In this document: positions 8,258-18,309 of the stretch, one piece after another
How the letters are laid out: the number at the start of each line of letters is the position of its first letter
How positions within the stretch are numbered: position 1 is the first letter of the stretch
NCBI GenBank assembly: GCA_947466075.1
Contig: CANIBP010000001.1
Location: forward strand, 310,001 to 374,000
Origin: Verrucomicrobiaceae bacterium
Lineage (GTDB): Bacteria > Verrucomicrobiota > Verrucomicrobiia > Verrucomicrobiales > Verrucomicrobiaceae
Length of the DNA: 64,000 nucleotides
Reading direction: 5' to 3'
Notes under the pieces: model-generated
Seen by the model: the letters and a program-made list of their open reading frames with translations, nothing else
Databases searched by the model: none
Told to the model about the DNA's origin: nothing
Made by a program: the position numbers and the translations under genes

Positions 8258-9457
8258 TCAGGCCTTGCGATGGCCTGCGATGCGGGCAAACAGTGCCGCA
8301 GCAGCGATCAGGGCCGCAGGCATGGTGGGTGGGCACCAAATGAGGCTGGATTGGAAAGCGAGGAAGCAGACGACTAGGGCGGCAAAGATAAACAACAGGC
8401 CGCGAAAAAGTGCTTTTTCTTTGGGAACACGAAACACCAGCCAGAAACCCGCGAATACGGCTGCTGACCAGGCCAGCCACTGCGCGTAGGATGGCAGCAA
8501 CTTCAACCGTGGCATGGCAAGGATCTGTGCGAGGGCCTGCGCGTGAGCTTGGACGAGTCCACCTTCGTCTGTGCCAATGATGATGACTTTGCCTGGACCG
8601 CTTAGATTCAGCTTGTCCTGTGCCGACAATGCCTCAGCGAGTCCGTCGGCCATCAAATTGAGCGCATCAACCTCGGGGATGGTTTGTTTGGCATCGACGG
8701 CAAACTCACCGGCCGTAGTCAGTGGCACAAATGCACCATTCGTGAGATAGGCCCCTGCACCAGGTCCCAACAGCAGCCGATGCGTGGCATACGGTGTCTT
8801 GGTAATGCGAGCGAGCGACTGCGTCAGCACGGTGGGCCGCAGGTTGCCGCTTTCCTGCAAGGCATAGGGCAACAGTGTGATTCCCTCGGCATCGCGCGTG
8901 CTGGTGATGCCGAGTTCGGCCTGACGGCGCAGTTGATCATCCGGTGCGGCGATCAAAGCACCAAGGGGCGGCACGGCGGCGATGTCACCCTGCGTTTTTT
9001 GGAAACGTGGCAGCGAGTCTTCGAGACCGCCCATGAAGGCTGGTGCTTCAGGACTGGCTGCGAGCTGGGCTTCGACGCCAAGAATGGTGCTGGGAAACGG
9101 CACTAAAGCTTCGGCTGCTTCACGCACGAACTCGGGCGAAGGTTTGCCCCACATCAGCGTTTCGGGAATGACCAACGCCACCGGATCAAAAGGCTGCAAA
9201 CCTTTGAGCACCATCTGCCAGTCAAGCGGACGCGGCGGCCAGCCAGCATATTCAGCTTTGCTGGAGCTGCTCATCTTCACCCACACAACAGGTGAGGAAA
9301 CCTGCGGGTCCGCTTTTTCAAAGCGATCACGAGCATTCGCGACAAGGAAATCGAGGAATAACTCATCGACGCGCTGAAATCGTCCGGCCTGATGCTCACG
9401 TTCCAACCACCAGCCGAGGCTGGCGAGTAGGAGGATGAGAACAAAGGCGCGGATCAT
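8258..9457 (-). CDS. CHASE2-like domain membrane protein without a visible effector domain
   Basis: The 399-residue protein begins with a signal-anchor helix (residues 3-17, RAFVLILLLASLGWW). A large periplasmic domain follows, with the CHASE2-like pattern VVWVKMSSSSKAEYAGWPPR, then PLDWQMVLKGLQPFDPVALVI. Near its end is GKVIIIGTDEGGL, which resembles the conserved last strand of CHASE2. Three membrane helices close the protein (about 320-395: WLAWSAAVFAGFWLVF, GLLFIFAALVVCFLAF, and a Pro/Ala-rich last helix). In known proteins CHASE2 is a ligand sensor in front of a kinase, cyclase or diguanylate cyclase; here nothing follows the helices. It is first in a unit with the beta-CASP nuclease and folA (gap 67 nt). 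The assignment is by pattern only. Confidence 0.65.
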   Translation of the reverse strand: MIRAFVLILLLASLGWWLEREHQAGRFQRVDELFLDFLVANARDRFEKADPQVSSPVVWVKMSSSSKAEYAGWPPRPLDWQMVLKGLQPFDPVALVIPETLMWGKPSPEFVREAAEALVPFPSTILGVEAQLAASPEAPAFMGGLEDSLPRFQKTQGDIAAVPPLGALIAAPDDQLRRQAELGITSTRDAEGITLLPYALQESGNLRPTVLTQSLARITKTPYATHRLLLGPGAGAYLTNGAFVPLTTAGEFAVDAKQTIPEVDALNLMADGLAEALSAQDKLNLSGPGKVIIIGTDEGGLVQAHAQALAQILAMPRLKLLPSYAQWLAWSAAVFAGFWLVFRVPKEKALFRGLLFIFAALVVCFLAFQSSLIWCPPTMPAALIAAAALFARIAGHRKA

Positions 9458-9510
9458 GCGAGGTCAGCATTCCGATGTGAGATCGAGAATCCAGCGCGAA
9501 TCAGTGGGTG

Positions 9511-12036
9511 CTAGGATGACGCGGGCACATCAACCGGGGCAACCACATCCTCGCGCTTGTCGGCGGCGAACTTGAGGCGCTTGAGTTCTTCGTCGTGGGA
9601 GACTTTGACGATGTCGCCATCGCGGATGTCGCCACGCAGAAGATGCTCGGCCAGCGGGTCTTCGATGTTCTTTTCCACCGCACGGCGCATCGGACGTGCG
9701 CCATACTGCGGATCGAAGCCCTCTTTCATGAGGAACTCGCGGGCGCTGTCGTCGAGCGTGATGTGGATGTTCTTCTTCTTGAGGCGGGCGACGACCTTGG
9801 CGACCTCGAGATCGACGATCACATTGAGCTGCTCCTTCTCGAGCATGCGGAAGATGACGATATCGTCGAGACGGTTGAGGAACTCGGGCTTGAAGAACTT
9901 CTTCGCGGACTCGGTGATCTTGCTCTTGATGCCAGCATTGTCGGCAACGTCCTGCTGCATGGCGATGAAGCCGAGGCTGCTCTGCTTTTTGATCTGCTCC
10001 GCACCGATATTCGAGGTGAGGATGACGATGGTGTTACGGAAGTCGATCTTGCGACCAAAGTTGTCGGTCACCTGGCCTTCTTCGAGGATCTGCAGCAGGA
10101 GATGCATCACATCTGGGTGCGCTTTTTCGACTTCGTCGAACAAGATCACGGAATACGGGCGACGACGCACGGCTTCGGAAAGCTGACCACCTTCTTCATA
10201 ACCGACATAGCCGGGAGGCGCACCGATCAGACGGCTGGCGGTGTGTTTCTCCATGTACTCGGACATGTCGATCTGGATCAGCGCATCGGCGGTGCCAAAC
10301 ATGAATTCGGCGAGGTTCTTCGCGAGGAAGGATTTGCCGACACCAGTCGGGCCGAGGAACAGGAACGAACCAATGGGGCGGCGTGGATCCTTCAAATCGG
10401 CACGGGAACGACGCAGAGCCTTGCTGATGGCGATGACCGCTTCGTCTTGGCCGATGACCTTGCCTTTCAGCTCGGCTTCCATCTTGAGCAACTTCTCGGC
10501 TTCGGCCTGTTCCATGCGCTGAAGCGGAACGCCGGTCCATTTCGAGACGACGGACATGATGTCGTCTTCGGTGACATCGACGATGCGCTCCTGATTGTTG
10601 GAGCGCCAGCGCTCAAGCACATCGTCAAAACGCTTCTTGGCGTTTTTCTCGCGATCACGCAGGTGCGCGGCTTTTTCGAAGTCCTGTTCCTTGATGGAGC
10701 CTTCTTTTTCGACGCGAATCTCTTCGATCTCGGCCTCGATGACCTTCAGTTCGGCCGGACGCGTCATGGCGCCGATGCGGGCCTTGGAACCGGCCTCGTC
10801 CATGATGTCGATGGCCTTGTCAGGCAGGAAACGGGCGGGCAGGTAACGCGAACTGAGGTTCACGGCTGCTTTCAGGGCGTCTTCGCTGTACTTCGCCTTG
10901 TGGTGCAGCTCGTATTTGCCGCGCAGACCAAAGAGAATCTTGATGGCGTCCTCCACGGAAGGTTCCTCGATCTTCACGCTCTGGAAGCGGCGTTCGAGCG
11001 CGGAGTCCTTCTCGATGTATTTGCGATACTCGTTCAGCGTGGTCGCACCGACGCATTGCAGTTCGCCTCGGCTGAGTGCGGGTTTGATGATGTTGCTGGC
11101 GTCCATCGCACCTTCAGCACCGCCGGCACCAACGATGGTATGCAGTTCGTCGATGAAGAGAATGACGTTCTTGTTCCGGCGGATTTCATCCATGACCGCC
11201 TTGATGCGTTCCTCAAACTGACCGCGATACTTCGTGCCTGCGACCATCAATGCGAGGTCGAGCGTGATGACACGCTTGTCGCGCAGAAGTTCCGGCACAT
11301 TTCCCGCGGCAATTTCCTGGGCGAGACCTTCAACGATAGCCGTCTTGCCGACGCCGGCTTCGCCGATGAGAACTGGATTGTTTTTTGTGCGACGGCAGAG
11401 GATCTGAATCACGCGGGCGATTTCTTCCGAGCGACCGATCACTGGGTCCATCTCGCCTTTGATGGCGAGTTCGGTGAGATCGCGGCCGAAAGCTTTGAGA
11501 GCCGGGGTCTTCTCGTTTTTCTTCTTGTCACTTGCCGGTGTGTTGCCACTCGGGGCGACGGATTCTCCCTCCTCTTCCTCCTCTTCGTTCTGGGAAGAGA
11601 AGTTCGGATCGAGTTCCTTGAGGATTTCGCTGCGGGCCTTGTCGAGGTTCACATCAAGATTACGCAACACCTGGGCAGCGACGCCTTCACCTTCACGCAG
11701 AAGGCCGAGCAGGATGTGCTCCGTGCCGACGTAGCTGTGATTGAGGGCCTTGGCTTCCTTGGAGGCTAGAGCGAGCACCTTTTTCACCCTGGGAGTGTAA
11801 GGGATGTTGCCGACCATCTTGGTTTCCGGGCCGGAACCGACCTGCTGCTCGACCTGCATACGCACGGTTTCGAGATCGAGGCCGAGTTTGGTCAACACGT
11901 TGACGGCAACGCCTTGGCCGAGCTTGATCAGGCCAAGGAGCAGATGCTCCGTGCCGACATAGTTGTGATTGAAGCGGTCTGCCTCTTTGCGGGCAAGAGC
12001 GAGAACCTGCTGGGCGCGTGGAGTGAAATTATTCAT
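9511..12036 (-). CDS. clpC: ATP-dependent Clp protease ATP-binding subunit ClpC
   Basis: From the ATG at 12036 ([20 protein letters not shown]) the protein has 841 residues, standard for ClpC. Two Clp_N repeats occupy about residues 1-145 ([11 protein letters not shown] and [11 protein letters not shown]). AAA domain 1 follows with Walker [14 protein letters not shown], then a middle domain carrying a UVR-like helix ([20 protein letters not shown]). AAA domain 2 has Walker [14 protein letters not shown] and ends in the C-terminal D2-small domain. The SSLGF segment matches the ClpP-binding loop. It unfolds substrates for ClpP, including arginine-phosphorylated proteins delivered to the N domain. 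Its start overlaps the mcsB stop by 8 nt, and mcsA lies upstream, so the three are one unit. No ctsR repressor gene is present. A large plus-strand antisense frame over this gene is a coding shadow. Confidence 0.97.
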   Translation of the reverse strand: MNNFTPRAQQVLALARKEADRFNHNYVGTEHLLLGLIKLGQGVAVNVLTKLGLDLETVRMQVEQQVGSGPETKMVGNIPYTPRVKKVLALASKEAKALNHSYVGTEHILLGLLREGEGVAAQVLRNLDVNLDKARSEILKELDPNFSSQNEEEEEEGESVAPSGNTPASDKKKNEKTPALKAFGRDLTELAIKGEMDPVIGRSEEIARVIQILCRRTKNNPVLIGEAGVGKTAIVEGLAQEIAAGNVPELLRDKRVITLDLALMVAGTKYRGQFEERIKAVMDEIRRNKNVILFIDELHTIVGAGGAEGAMDASNIIKPALSRGELQCVGATTLNEYRKYIEKDSALERRFQSVKIEEPSVEDAIKILFGLRGKYELHHKAKYSEDALKAAVNLSSRYLPARFLPDKAIDIMDEAGSKARIGAMTRPAELKVIEAEIEEIRVEKEGSIKEQDFEKAAHLRDREKNAKKRFDDVLERWRSNNQERIVDVTEDDIMSVVSKWTGVPLQRMEQAEAEKLLKMEAELKGKVIGQDEAVIAISKALRRSRADLKDPRRPIGSFLFLGPTGVGKSFLAKNLAEFMFGTADALIQIDMSEYMEKHTASRLIGAPPGYVGYEEGGQLSEAVRRRPYSVILFDEVEKAHPDVMHLLLQILEEGQVTDNFGRKIDFRNTIVILTSNIGAEQIKKQSSLGFIAMQQDVADNAGIKSKITESAKKFFKPEFLNRLDDIVIFRMLEKEQLNVIVDLEVAKVVARLKKKNIHITLDDSAREFLMKEGFDPQYGARPMRRAVEKNIEDPLAEHLLRGDIRDGDIVKVSHDEELKRLKFAADKREDVVAPVDVPASS

Positions 12037-13153
12037 CATTAGTTTTGGAGGGGGTGCCTCCGGGGGTTGATTGGGATGGGGGAAAATTACTTGGGCCGTC
12101 GATGGTTTGCAACCTTGCACGAGTTATTTCAGCGCGCATGCCATCACGCTCCTCAGGCGACAATTCACGCGCTGCATTGAGCTGCAAATGTGCAGGTTGA
12201 ATCTCCAGCAGTAGCATGTCGAGCAAGCTGCGGTCGCAGTTGCCAACGAGATCGAGATCGGCGCCGAGGCGGAGCATGGAAAGCAGGTTCAATGCCTCTT
12301 TCGAAGCCAGAATATGAGCGTAGCGCAGGATGGCAAAGGCCCGTCCGACTTGATCGCTCAACATGGTCTGATGATCCTCTTTGAGCTTGGCCCGGGCGGT
12401 CTGCTCGGAGCGCACGACGCCCTCGATGACTTTTTCGATCTGGGCAATGATTTCGGGCTCCGCCTCTCCCAGCGTATGCTGGTTCGAGATTTGGAACAAA
12501 TTACCGAGCGCCTCGGTGCCTTCACCATAGAGACCACGCACGGCGAGACCGATCTTGCCGACAGCTTTGATGACGGGATTGATTTGGTCGGTCAGCACGA
12601 GCGCGGGCAGGTGCAGCATGACGGAAGCACGCATGCCGGTGCCGAGATTCGTGGGGCAGGCGGTCAGGTAGCCGAGTTTTTGATCAAACGCATAGGGCAA
12701 GGAGCTTTCCAGTTCCGTGTCCACGCGATCCACCAGTTCATAGGCGCTGCCGAGGTTCAGCCCGGGGCGGATGCCTTGAATGCGAAAATGATCCTCCTCA
12801 TTGATCATGATGGAGATACTCTGCTTGCGATCCACCACGACGGCGCAGCCGGAAGAACGTGCCGCATGCTCGCGACTGACCAGGTGGCGCTCCACCAGCA
12901 CCTGTTTGCGGATCTTGCTCAGGTCGGTGTAGTCCTCGCTGTAGCCATCACGCATTTCGGGCAGATTCTCGACCACGGAGCGTGCTTTTTCGAGCAGTTC
13001 CACACGCTGACGCTCCTGGCTAAATCCGGGAAACGGATAGCCCCGCAGATTACGCGCCAGACGCACCCGCGAGGTCATGACGATCTCGGAATGTGGGCCT
13101 GCGCCCTTCATCCAGTCGGCGGGATTTTTGATCAATGTGGCAAAGCGCATCAT
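12029..13153 (-). CDS. mcsB: Protein arginine kinase McsB
   Basis: The 374-residue guanido-kinase-family enzyme phosphorylates arginine side chains on damaged proteins and so marks them for ClpCP. Characteristic blocks are IVMTSRVRLARNLRGYPFP near the N-terminus, the NEEDHFRIQGIRPGLNLGSA substrate/nucleotide region and GYLTACPTNLGTGMRASVML, which holds the conserved Cys and the ATP-phosphate arginine. Near residues 336-341 the sequence RDGMRA fits the RDxxRA phosphoarginine-binding motif that allosterically controls Bacillus McsB. The last 30 residues are a Pro/Ser/Thr-rich tail. The gene overlaps clpC by 8 nt and follows mcsA after a 100-nt gap. A double ATG gives starts at 13153 or 13150. 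Confidence 0.95.
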   Translation of the reverse strand: MMRFATLIKNPADWMKGAGPHSEIVMTSRVRLARNLRGYPFPGFSQERQRVELLEKARSVVENLPEMRDGYSEDYTDLSKIRKQVLVERHLVSREHAARSSGCAVVVDRKQSISIMINEEDHFRIQGIRPGLNLGSAYELVDRVDTELESSLPYAFDQKLGYLTACPTNLGTGMRASVMLHLPALVLTDQINPVIKAVGKIGLAVRGLYGEGTEALGNLFQISNQHTLGEAEPEIIAQIEKVIEGVVRSEQTARAKLKEDHQTMLSDQVGRAFAILRYAHILASKEALNLLSMLRLGADLDLVGNCDRSLLDMLLLEIQPAHLQLNAARELSPEERDGMRAEITRARLQTIDGPSNFPPSQSTPGGTPSKTNDE

Positions 13154-13253
13154 AGGGCAACGTAAGTTGGACGTTTAAAGGTACATACGTGTTGAATGCC
13201 ACGCAAGGACGGCTCTGGAAATGCCAGCCGCCGTGTTATCTGCCCTGCCTCAC

Positions 13254-13802
13254 TCATTTCGAGGAAGCTTTGGGCTGGAGACGTTCGATCTCGGCTTTTA
13301 ACCGTGCTGCATCTTCATAGCGCTCTTCACGCACCGCTAAATCCAGATCTTCACGCAGTTTAGCCACGTCGAGCGGCGGTGGAGTGGGTGCCGCAGGCTG
13401 GGGAACCACTTGAACCGTGGAACGGGCACGCGCCACTGGTTGAGAATCAGGAGCAATCTGGCGCTTCGGACGCTTGCCGATGTGGCGCGTGCCTTTGTGC
13501 ATGTTGCGCAACAAGCCGTCCAAACCTTCGCTAAAGGCGCTGTAGCACTCGGGACAGCCCATTCGGCCGATTTTCTTGAGTTGGGAAGCAGTGAAGCCGC
13601 AGGCGTTGCACACCACCTCCATGGTATCCGTGTCCACCCGTTGCGAAGGCGTGAGAAACGCCTCGGCAAGACCGAAGCCGGTCTCCTCGGTCACGCCCTT
13701 GGCCTTCGAGCAGGTCTCACACAGATTCACCGTGGTCATCTGACCGTTGATGATCTGGGTGAGGAATACCGAGGCCTCATTCTCGCATACGTCGCATTTC
13801 AT
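13254..13802 (-). CDS. mcsA: McsA-like zinc-binding activator of McsB
   Basis: This 182-residue protein has four CxxC pairs in its first half (CDVC, CETC, CNAC, CPEC), which form two zinc-binding units. A Pro/Ala-rich linker follows (around residues 125-150), then a C-terminal UVR motif (LREDLDLAVREERYEDAARL, then KAEIERLQ). This is the McsA layout. In Bacillus, McsA binds McsB and is required for its kinase activity, and the UVR helix mediates partner binding. It is the first gene of the mcsA-mcsB-clpC set, with about 100 nt before mcsB. In Firmicutes a ctsR repressor usually precedes it; here the upstream neighbour is an HAD hydrolase instead, so regulation must differ. Confidence 0.92.
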   Translation of the reverse strand: MKCDVCENEASVFLTQIINGQMTTVNLCETCSKAKGVTEETGFGLAEAFLTPSQRVDTDTMEVVCNACGFTASQLKKIGRMGCPECYSAFSEGLDGLLRNMHKGTRHIGKRPKRQIAPDSQPVARARSTVQVVPQPAAPTPPPLDVAKLREDLDLAVREERYEDAARLKAEIERLQPKASSK

Positions 13803-13884
13803 GGGTTCAAACTGTGCTGCTTTCGTGCCATATGAGATGATACGATTGTCGGCCCGTACTGGTTATGACAGGTATTTCCCCGCG

Positions 13885-14499
13885 TCAACCGATGCCCTGC
13901 ATTGCCAGCCATTCATCCAGCTCGGCCTGTAACTGCGGGTGCTTCGCAAAGCTGTAGTGAAAAGTCCGAAAACCCAGCCGTGCAGCCGTTTCGATGTTCG
14001 GCAGCAAATCGTCGATGTAGAACGTGCAAATCGGGTCGAGATCGAGCTGTGCGATGGTGTGGTGAAAAATCTTTTCGCCCGGCTTGGAACAGCGTGCCTC
14101 GTGCGAGTAAACACCGTCCTGGAAGTGCTGGAAGATGGCAAAGCTGCGCAGGAAGTAGTCTTTATGCAGGCCGTTCGTGTTTGAGAGCAAAAACATCGGT
14201 AACTTGCCCTTCAAAGCGCTGAGCGTTGCGTGCATTGGCACGTTCTGGGTGAAAATCTCACACCAGATTGCTTCAAACTCCGCTTTGCTGCCGCGAAAGC
14301 CGGTCACCGCCATCGCCTCGCGCACAAAGATGGCATCATCGATGCGGCCATCCTCATATGGCCCTTTGATTCCATCAAACAGCGTCAGCACCGTCTGCGC
14401 CGGATGATCACACTTCTCCGCCAGTCGCCGGGCGGCGATGCTGAAGTCGAAGTCGATGAGAACTTTGCCAACGTCGGAGAGAATGACAGGCTGGGGCAT
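13885..14499 (-). CDS. HAD-superfamily hydrolase (YihX-like)
   Basis: The 204-residue soluble enzyme carries all four HAD motifs. Motif I is ILSDVGKVLIDFD (nucleophile Asp-8 or so, with Gly in place of the second Asp, as is common in the YihX group). Motif II is MFLLSNTNGLH, motif III has the Lys in CSKPGEKIF and motif IV is FYIDDLLPNIE. Members dephosphorylate small sugar phosphates such as glucose-1-phosphate; the substrate here is unknown. A helical cap lies between motifs I and II. It stands alone between mcsA (gap 82 nt) and rarD (gap 36 nt) on the same strand. Confidence 0.88.
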   Translation of the reverse strand: MPQPVILSDVGKVLIDFDFSIAARRLAEKCDHPAQTVLTLFDGIKGPYEDGRIDDAIFVREAMAVTGFRGSKAEFEAIWCEIFTQNVPMHATLSALKGKLPMFLLSNTNGLHKDYFLRSFAIFQHFQDGVYSHEARCSKPGEKIFHHTIAQLDLDPICTFYIDDLLPNIETAARLGFRTFHYSFAKHPQLQAELDEWLAMQGIG

Positions 14500-14535
14500 G
14501 GTTTCGAGATAGAAGTGAACGCGGCGGCTGCCAAG

Positions 14536-15414
14536 TCATCGTTTGTGCCACAAATCACCGCAGAACAACAGCACGCCGGTCCAGATCAAACCAAAGGAGA
14601 CCAGCGCCGCCGCACTGATCGTTTCATGATAAATAAAGGCACCGACGAGAAACTGGCCAGTGGGCGCAAGAAATTGCAGCACCCCGAGCAGCGCAAAGGG
14701 AAGCTGCCGTGCGCCATGCGCGAAGCCGAGTAGCGGAATGGTCGTGACAATGCCGAGCCCGGTGATGAGCAGCAGATCATGCGTGGAGGAAGTCCCCCAA
14801 ATCAAAGCGCCATTATACTGGCTCCACATCAGATAAGCGGCGGCAATGGGGATGCCGACCATCGTTTCCACACCGAGACCCGGTAGCGAGCCGAGGGGCG
14901 AACGCCGCCGTGCGAGGCCATAGAGCGCAAAAGTGCCCGCCAGCAGCAGCCCGATCCATGGAAAGCGGCCGACTAGCACGATCTGCATCGCCACACCGCA
15001 TGCGGCGGAGGCAATGCTGAGCTTTTGCAGCCGCGACAGCCTCTCACCGAGCAATCGGCTGCCGATGAGCACGTTCAGAAGTGGATTGATGAAGTAACCG
15101 AGGCTGCAATCAATGATGCGCCCATGCTGCGCGGCCCAGACGAAGACACCCCAGTTGATGGCGAGCAAAAAAGCCGACCACGCATGCGCTTTGATCAGCG
15201 CCACATCACGCAATGACTGCAGGAAGCCTTTCCACTCGCCCCGCAGCATGAGCAGCGGCAGCACGGTGGCCATTGTCCACACCACGCGCTGCGCCAGCGC
15301 CACATCACTGCCGAGATGAACGATCTGCTTCCAATACACCGGCAGCACGCCCCACAGCCCGAAGGCCATGACAGCGCTGAGCACAGCCTGAGTAGGAGGG
15401 CGTGGCTGGCTCAT
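14536..15414 (-). CDS. rarD: EamA/DMT-family transporter RarD
   Basis: The protein has 292 residues and about ten hydrophobic helices, the normal size of the RarD branch of drug/metabolite transporters. The beginning is typical of RarD (AVMAFGLWGVLPVYWKQI), as are FLLAINWGVFVWAAQHGRII, the LGYFINPLLNVLIGS block, and the final helices around LQFLAPTGQFLVGAFIYHE. The name comes from chloramphenicol sensitivity in other bacteria, but the transported substrate is not established. Its start overlaps the stop of the upstream MFS gene by 4 nt, so the two transporters are co-translated. Confidence 0.9.
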   Translation of the reverse strand: MSQPRPPTQAVLSAVMAFGLWGVLPVYWKQIVHLGSDVALAQRVVWTMATVLPLLMLRGEWKGFLQSLRDVALIKAHAWSAFLLAINWGVFVWAAQHGRIIDCSLGYFINPLLNVLIGSRLLGERLSRLQKLSIASAACGVAMQIVLVGRFPWIGLLLAGTFALYGLARRRSPLGSLPGLGVETMVGIPIAAAYLMWSQYNGALIWGTSSTHDLLLITGLGIVTTIPLLGFAHGARQLPFALLGVLQFLAPTGQFLVGAFIYHETISAAALVSFGLIWTGVLLFCGDLWHKR

Positions 15415-16577
15415 GGGTTTTTTGGCCTACGGCTGAAGAGAATAAGCACGGCGGCCACAATGCCGAGCACGGCATTGATCGTCCATAAAATCGCAGGGTG
15501 ATGATCGTACAGCGGCATGCCCAGCGCGGAACTGGCGGTGTTGCCTGCGCACCAAGCAAAGCTAAGGAAGCCCACATAGCGCCCGCGCATATCATCAGGC
15601 GCAAGACTGGCTGAATAGGCCTGCTGCCGCGAGAATGCTGCCATCTCACCAAAAGTGAATATCACCATCATCGCCACAAACGCCGCGAGTGTGCCGCTGA
15701 CGAGGAAGACAAGGAAGCTGGCCCCCATCAAGATGTAACCAAGCGCTAGGACCTGCTTGACTGACCATTGACGTAAGCCTGCGGCCAGTGGCACCTCCAT
15801 GAGACAGATCAACACGCCGTTGAGCGCCAGCACGAGTCCGCAGTAATGCAGTGGCAAGCCATTGCGCTCGAAATGCAGTGGAAAGGTCGTGTTCGTCTGC
15901 CTGAAAACCCAGGCCATGCATGCACAGGCGCCAAACAGCGCCAGAAACGGCTTGTTAGCCCGAATCGAGAGCCACGCATGGCCCCAGCCCGCGTGCTCAC
16001 GTGCCGTGCGGTTTCCACGTGGCAGAAACACCCATGCAATAATGCCGAAGACGACCGAGGTGGCCGCATCAACAGCGAAGAGCCAGAAAAACGAGTGCTC
16101 TGCCAAGAAACCCGCCGCCGCTGGCCCAAGTGACCACGCGAGGTTCACCGCGAAACGTTGTACCGCGTATGCGATCACGCGATGCTCTGGTGGCACGATG
16201 TCTTGCACCAGCGCTGCACTGGCTGGATGTCCGGCTTCATTGATGGCACCGGTAATGAAAGCGAGAATCGCCAATGCACGCCAATCGAAAGCCTGCGACA
16301 TGGCGAGCATGCATGCAGCGCCTGCGAGCGACGAAACAGCCATGGTGACGTTTCGACCCAAGCGATCCGCCAGCCAACCACCAAGCCACGCAGCGACGAA
16401 ACCGCCCAGCGAGTAAGCAGCCACGGCATAACCTGCCTGTGCGGCTGTGTTGCCATTTCGAGTGATGAACAGCGCCAGAAACGGCACGACGAACACGCCG
16501 AACCGATTGACGAAAGTAGCTCCTACGAGAACCCAGAAGGGCCGTGGCAGGAGATGAAGTTGGGAAAACAAAGACAT
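15411..16577 (-). CDS. Major facilitator superfamily transporter
   Basis: The 388-residue protein has twelve predicted hydrophobic helices. The diagnostic loop between helices 2 and 3 reads GGWLADRLGRNVTM, matching the MFS GxxxDRxGRR pattern. The second half repeats a similar layout around LRQWSVKQVLALG. FVNRFGVFVVPFLALFI at the start is typical of the YfcJ/MDR-like drug-exporter branch. It is probably a proton-driven exporter of small molecules with unknown substrate. It forms a translationally coupled pair with rarD (4-nt overlap). It lies downstream of gapA but is separated from it by a strong terminator hairpin. Confidence 0.9.
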   Translation of the reverse strand: MSLFSQLHLLPRPFWVLVGATFVNRFGVFVVPFLALFITRNGNTAAQAGYAVAAYSLGGFVAAWLGGWLADRLGRNVTMAVSSLAGAACMLAMSQAFDWRALAILAFITGAINEAGHPASAALVQDIVPPEHRVIAYAVQRFAVNLAWSLGPAAAGFLAEHSFFWLFAVDAATSVVFGIIAWVFLPRGNRTAREHAGWGHAWLSIRANKPFLALFGACACMAWVFRQTNTTFPLHFERNGLPLHYCGLVLALNGVLICLMEVPLAAGLRQWSVKQVLALGYILMGASFLVFLVSGTLAAFVAMMVIFTFGEMAAFSRQQAYSASLAPDDMRGRYVGFLSFAWCAGNTASSALGMPLYDHHPAILWTINAVLGIVAAVLILFSRRPKNP

Positions 16578-16633
16578 GGTTGGAAACTGAAAAAGAGGTT
16601 CATGGAAAGTTGGGGGATGAGCTGGAACGCAAA

Positions 16634-16661
16634 ACGGGCCGGCTCGTGTGAGCCGGCCCGT
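16634..16661 (-). terminator. Rho-independent terminator downstream of gapA
   Basis: Perfect 12-bp arms (ACGGGCCGGCTC and its reverse complement) enclose a GTGT loop. On the minus strand TTTGCGTTCC follows. It sits about 35 nt past the gapA stop and isolates gapA from the MFS/rarD pair. It is built like the hairpin at 6151-6178. Confidence 0.82.
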
Positions 16662-16695
16662 CGAAGGCTTTGAAGGTTGCTGTGTTCGTTTCGGA

Positions 16696-17769
<1,074 letters not shown>

Positions 17770-17864
17770 TTAAGGGCGGCAGTCCTACCGCCGAGGGGTG
17801 GGGGTGTCAACCCCGTTGGCAGCAAGAACCGGGCCGTGATGCAGATGTCTAAAGCACCGCTATC

Positions 17865-17902
17865 ACTACAATTGTAGTTGCTTGCACACGACAAATGTAG
17901 TG
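17865..17902. promoter_or_regulatory. Paired BlaI/MecI-type operator upstream of the repressor gene
   Basis: A perfect 14-bp palindrome, ACTACAATTGTAGT, occupies 17865-17878. A second, imperfect site (CACGACAAATGTAGTG, 12 of 16 symmetric positions) occupies 17887-17902. Their centres are 23 bp apart, about two helical turns. Both carry the TACA...TGTA core known for BlaI/MecI operators. They lie just upstream of the repressor start and within the divergent region shared with gapA, so autoregulation of the repressor-protease pair is likely; an effect on gapA is possible. Confidence 0.78.
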
Positions 17903-17925
17903 AAATGCCGGTAATTCGAAAAATC

Positions 17926-18303
17926 ATGCCTGCACCCGACATCGCCGAATCCGAATGGTCCATCATGGAAGCGCTCTGGGAGTCCGCTCCGCAGACAGCC
18001 TCCGAAGTCACCAAAACCCTGCGCCCAACCACCAACTGGGCCGAGAACACCGTCCGCACGCTACTGACGCGTCTGGTTGACAAAGGCGCACTCAAGACCG
18101 GCGAGAACGCCAGCGGCACCCGCACCTTCCTTCCAGCCCTAAAGCGCGAAGCTTGTGTCCGCGCTGAGGGCGAGTCCTTCATGCAGCGCATGTTTGGCGG
18201 CGCGGCCAAGCCCCTGCTCGTCCATTTCGCACAACACTCGAAGCTCACCGCCGAAGAAGTGCGGGAGTTGAAAAAAATCCTCGATCAAAACCTCAACTCC
18301 TAA
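17926..18303 (+). CDS. BlaI/MecI/CopY-family transcriptional repressor
   Basis: From the ATG at 17926 (MPAPDIAESEWSIMEALWES) the protein has 125 residues; an in-frame ATG at 17905 would add seven residues. The N-terminal winged helix shows the family pattern: SEWSIMEALW, then TASEVTKTLRPTTNWAENTV, then RTLLTRLVDKGAL. The C-terminal helix LTAEEVRELKKILDQNL serves dimerisation. BlaI-type repressors are inactivated by cleavage when a BlaR1-like M56 membrane protease senses its signal. That partner follows after 6 nt, and paired TACA-TGTA operators lie directly upstream. No beta-lactamase or PBP gene is nearby, so the regulated stress is unknown. Confidence 0.93.
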   Translation: MPAPDIAESEWSIMEALWESAPQTASEVTKTLRPTTNWAENTVRTLLTRLVDKGALKTGENASGTRTFLPALKREACVRAEGESFMQRMFGGAAKPLLVHFAQHSKLTAEEVRELKKILDQNLNS

Positions 18304-18309
18304 CCAAGC

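Noticed and set aside
9595..11769. A 724-codon open frame on the plus strand opposite clpC
   Set aside because: It is a GC-driven antisense shadow of the strongly conserved clpC gene; the translation has no recognisable domain.
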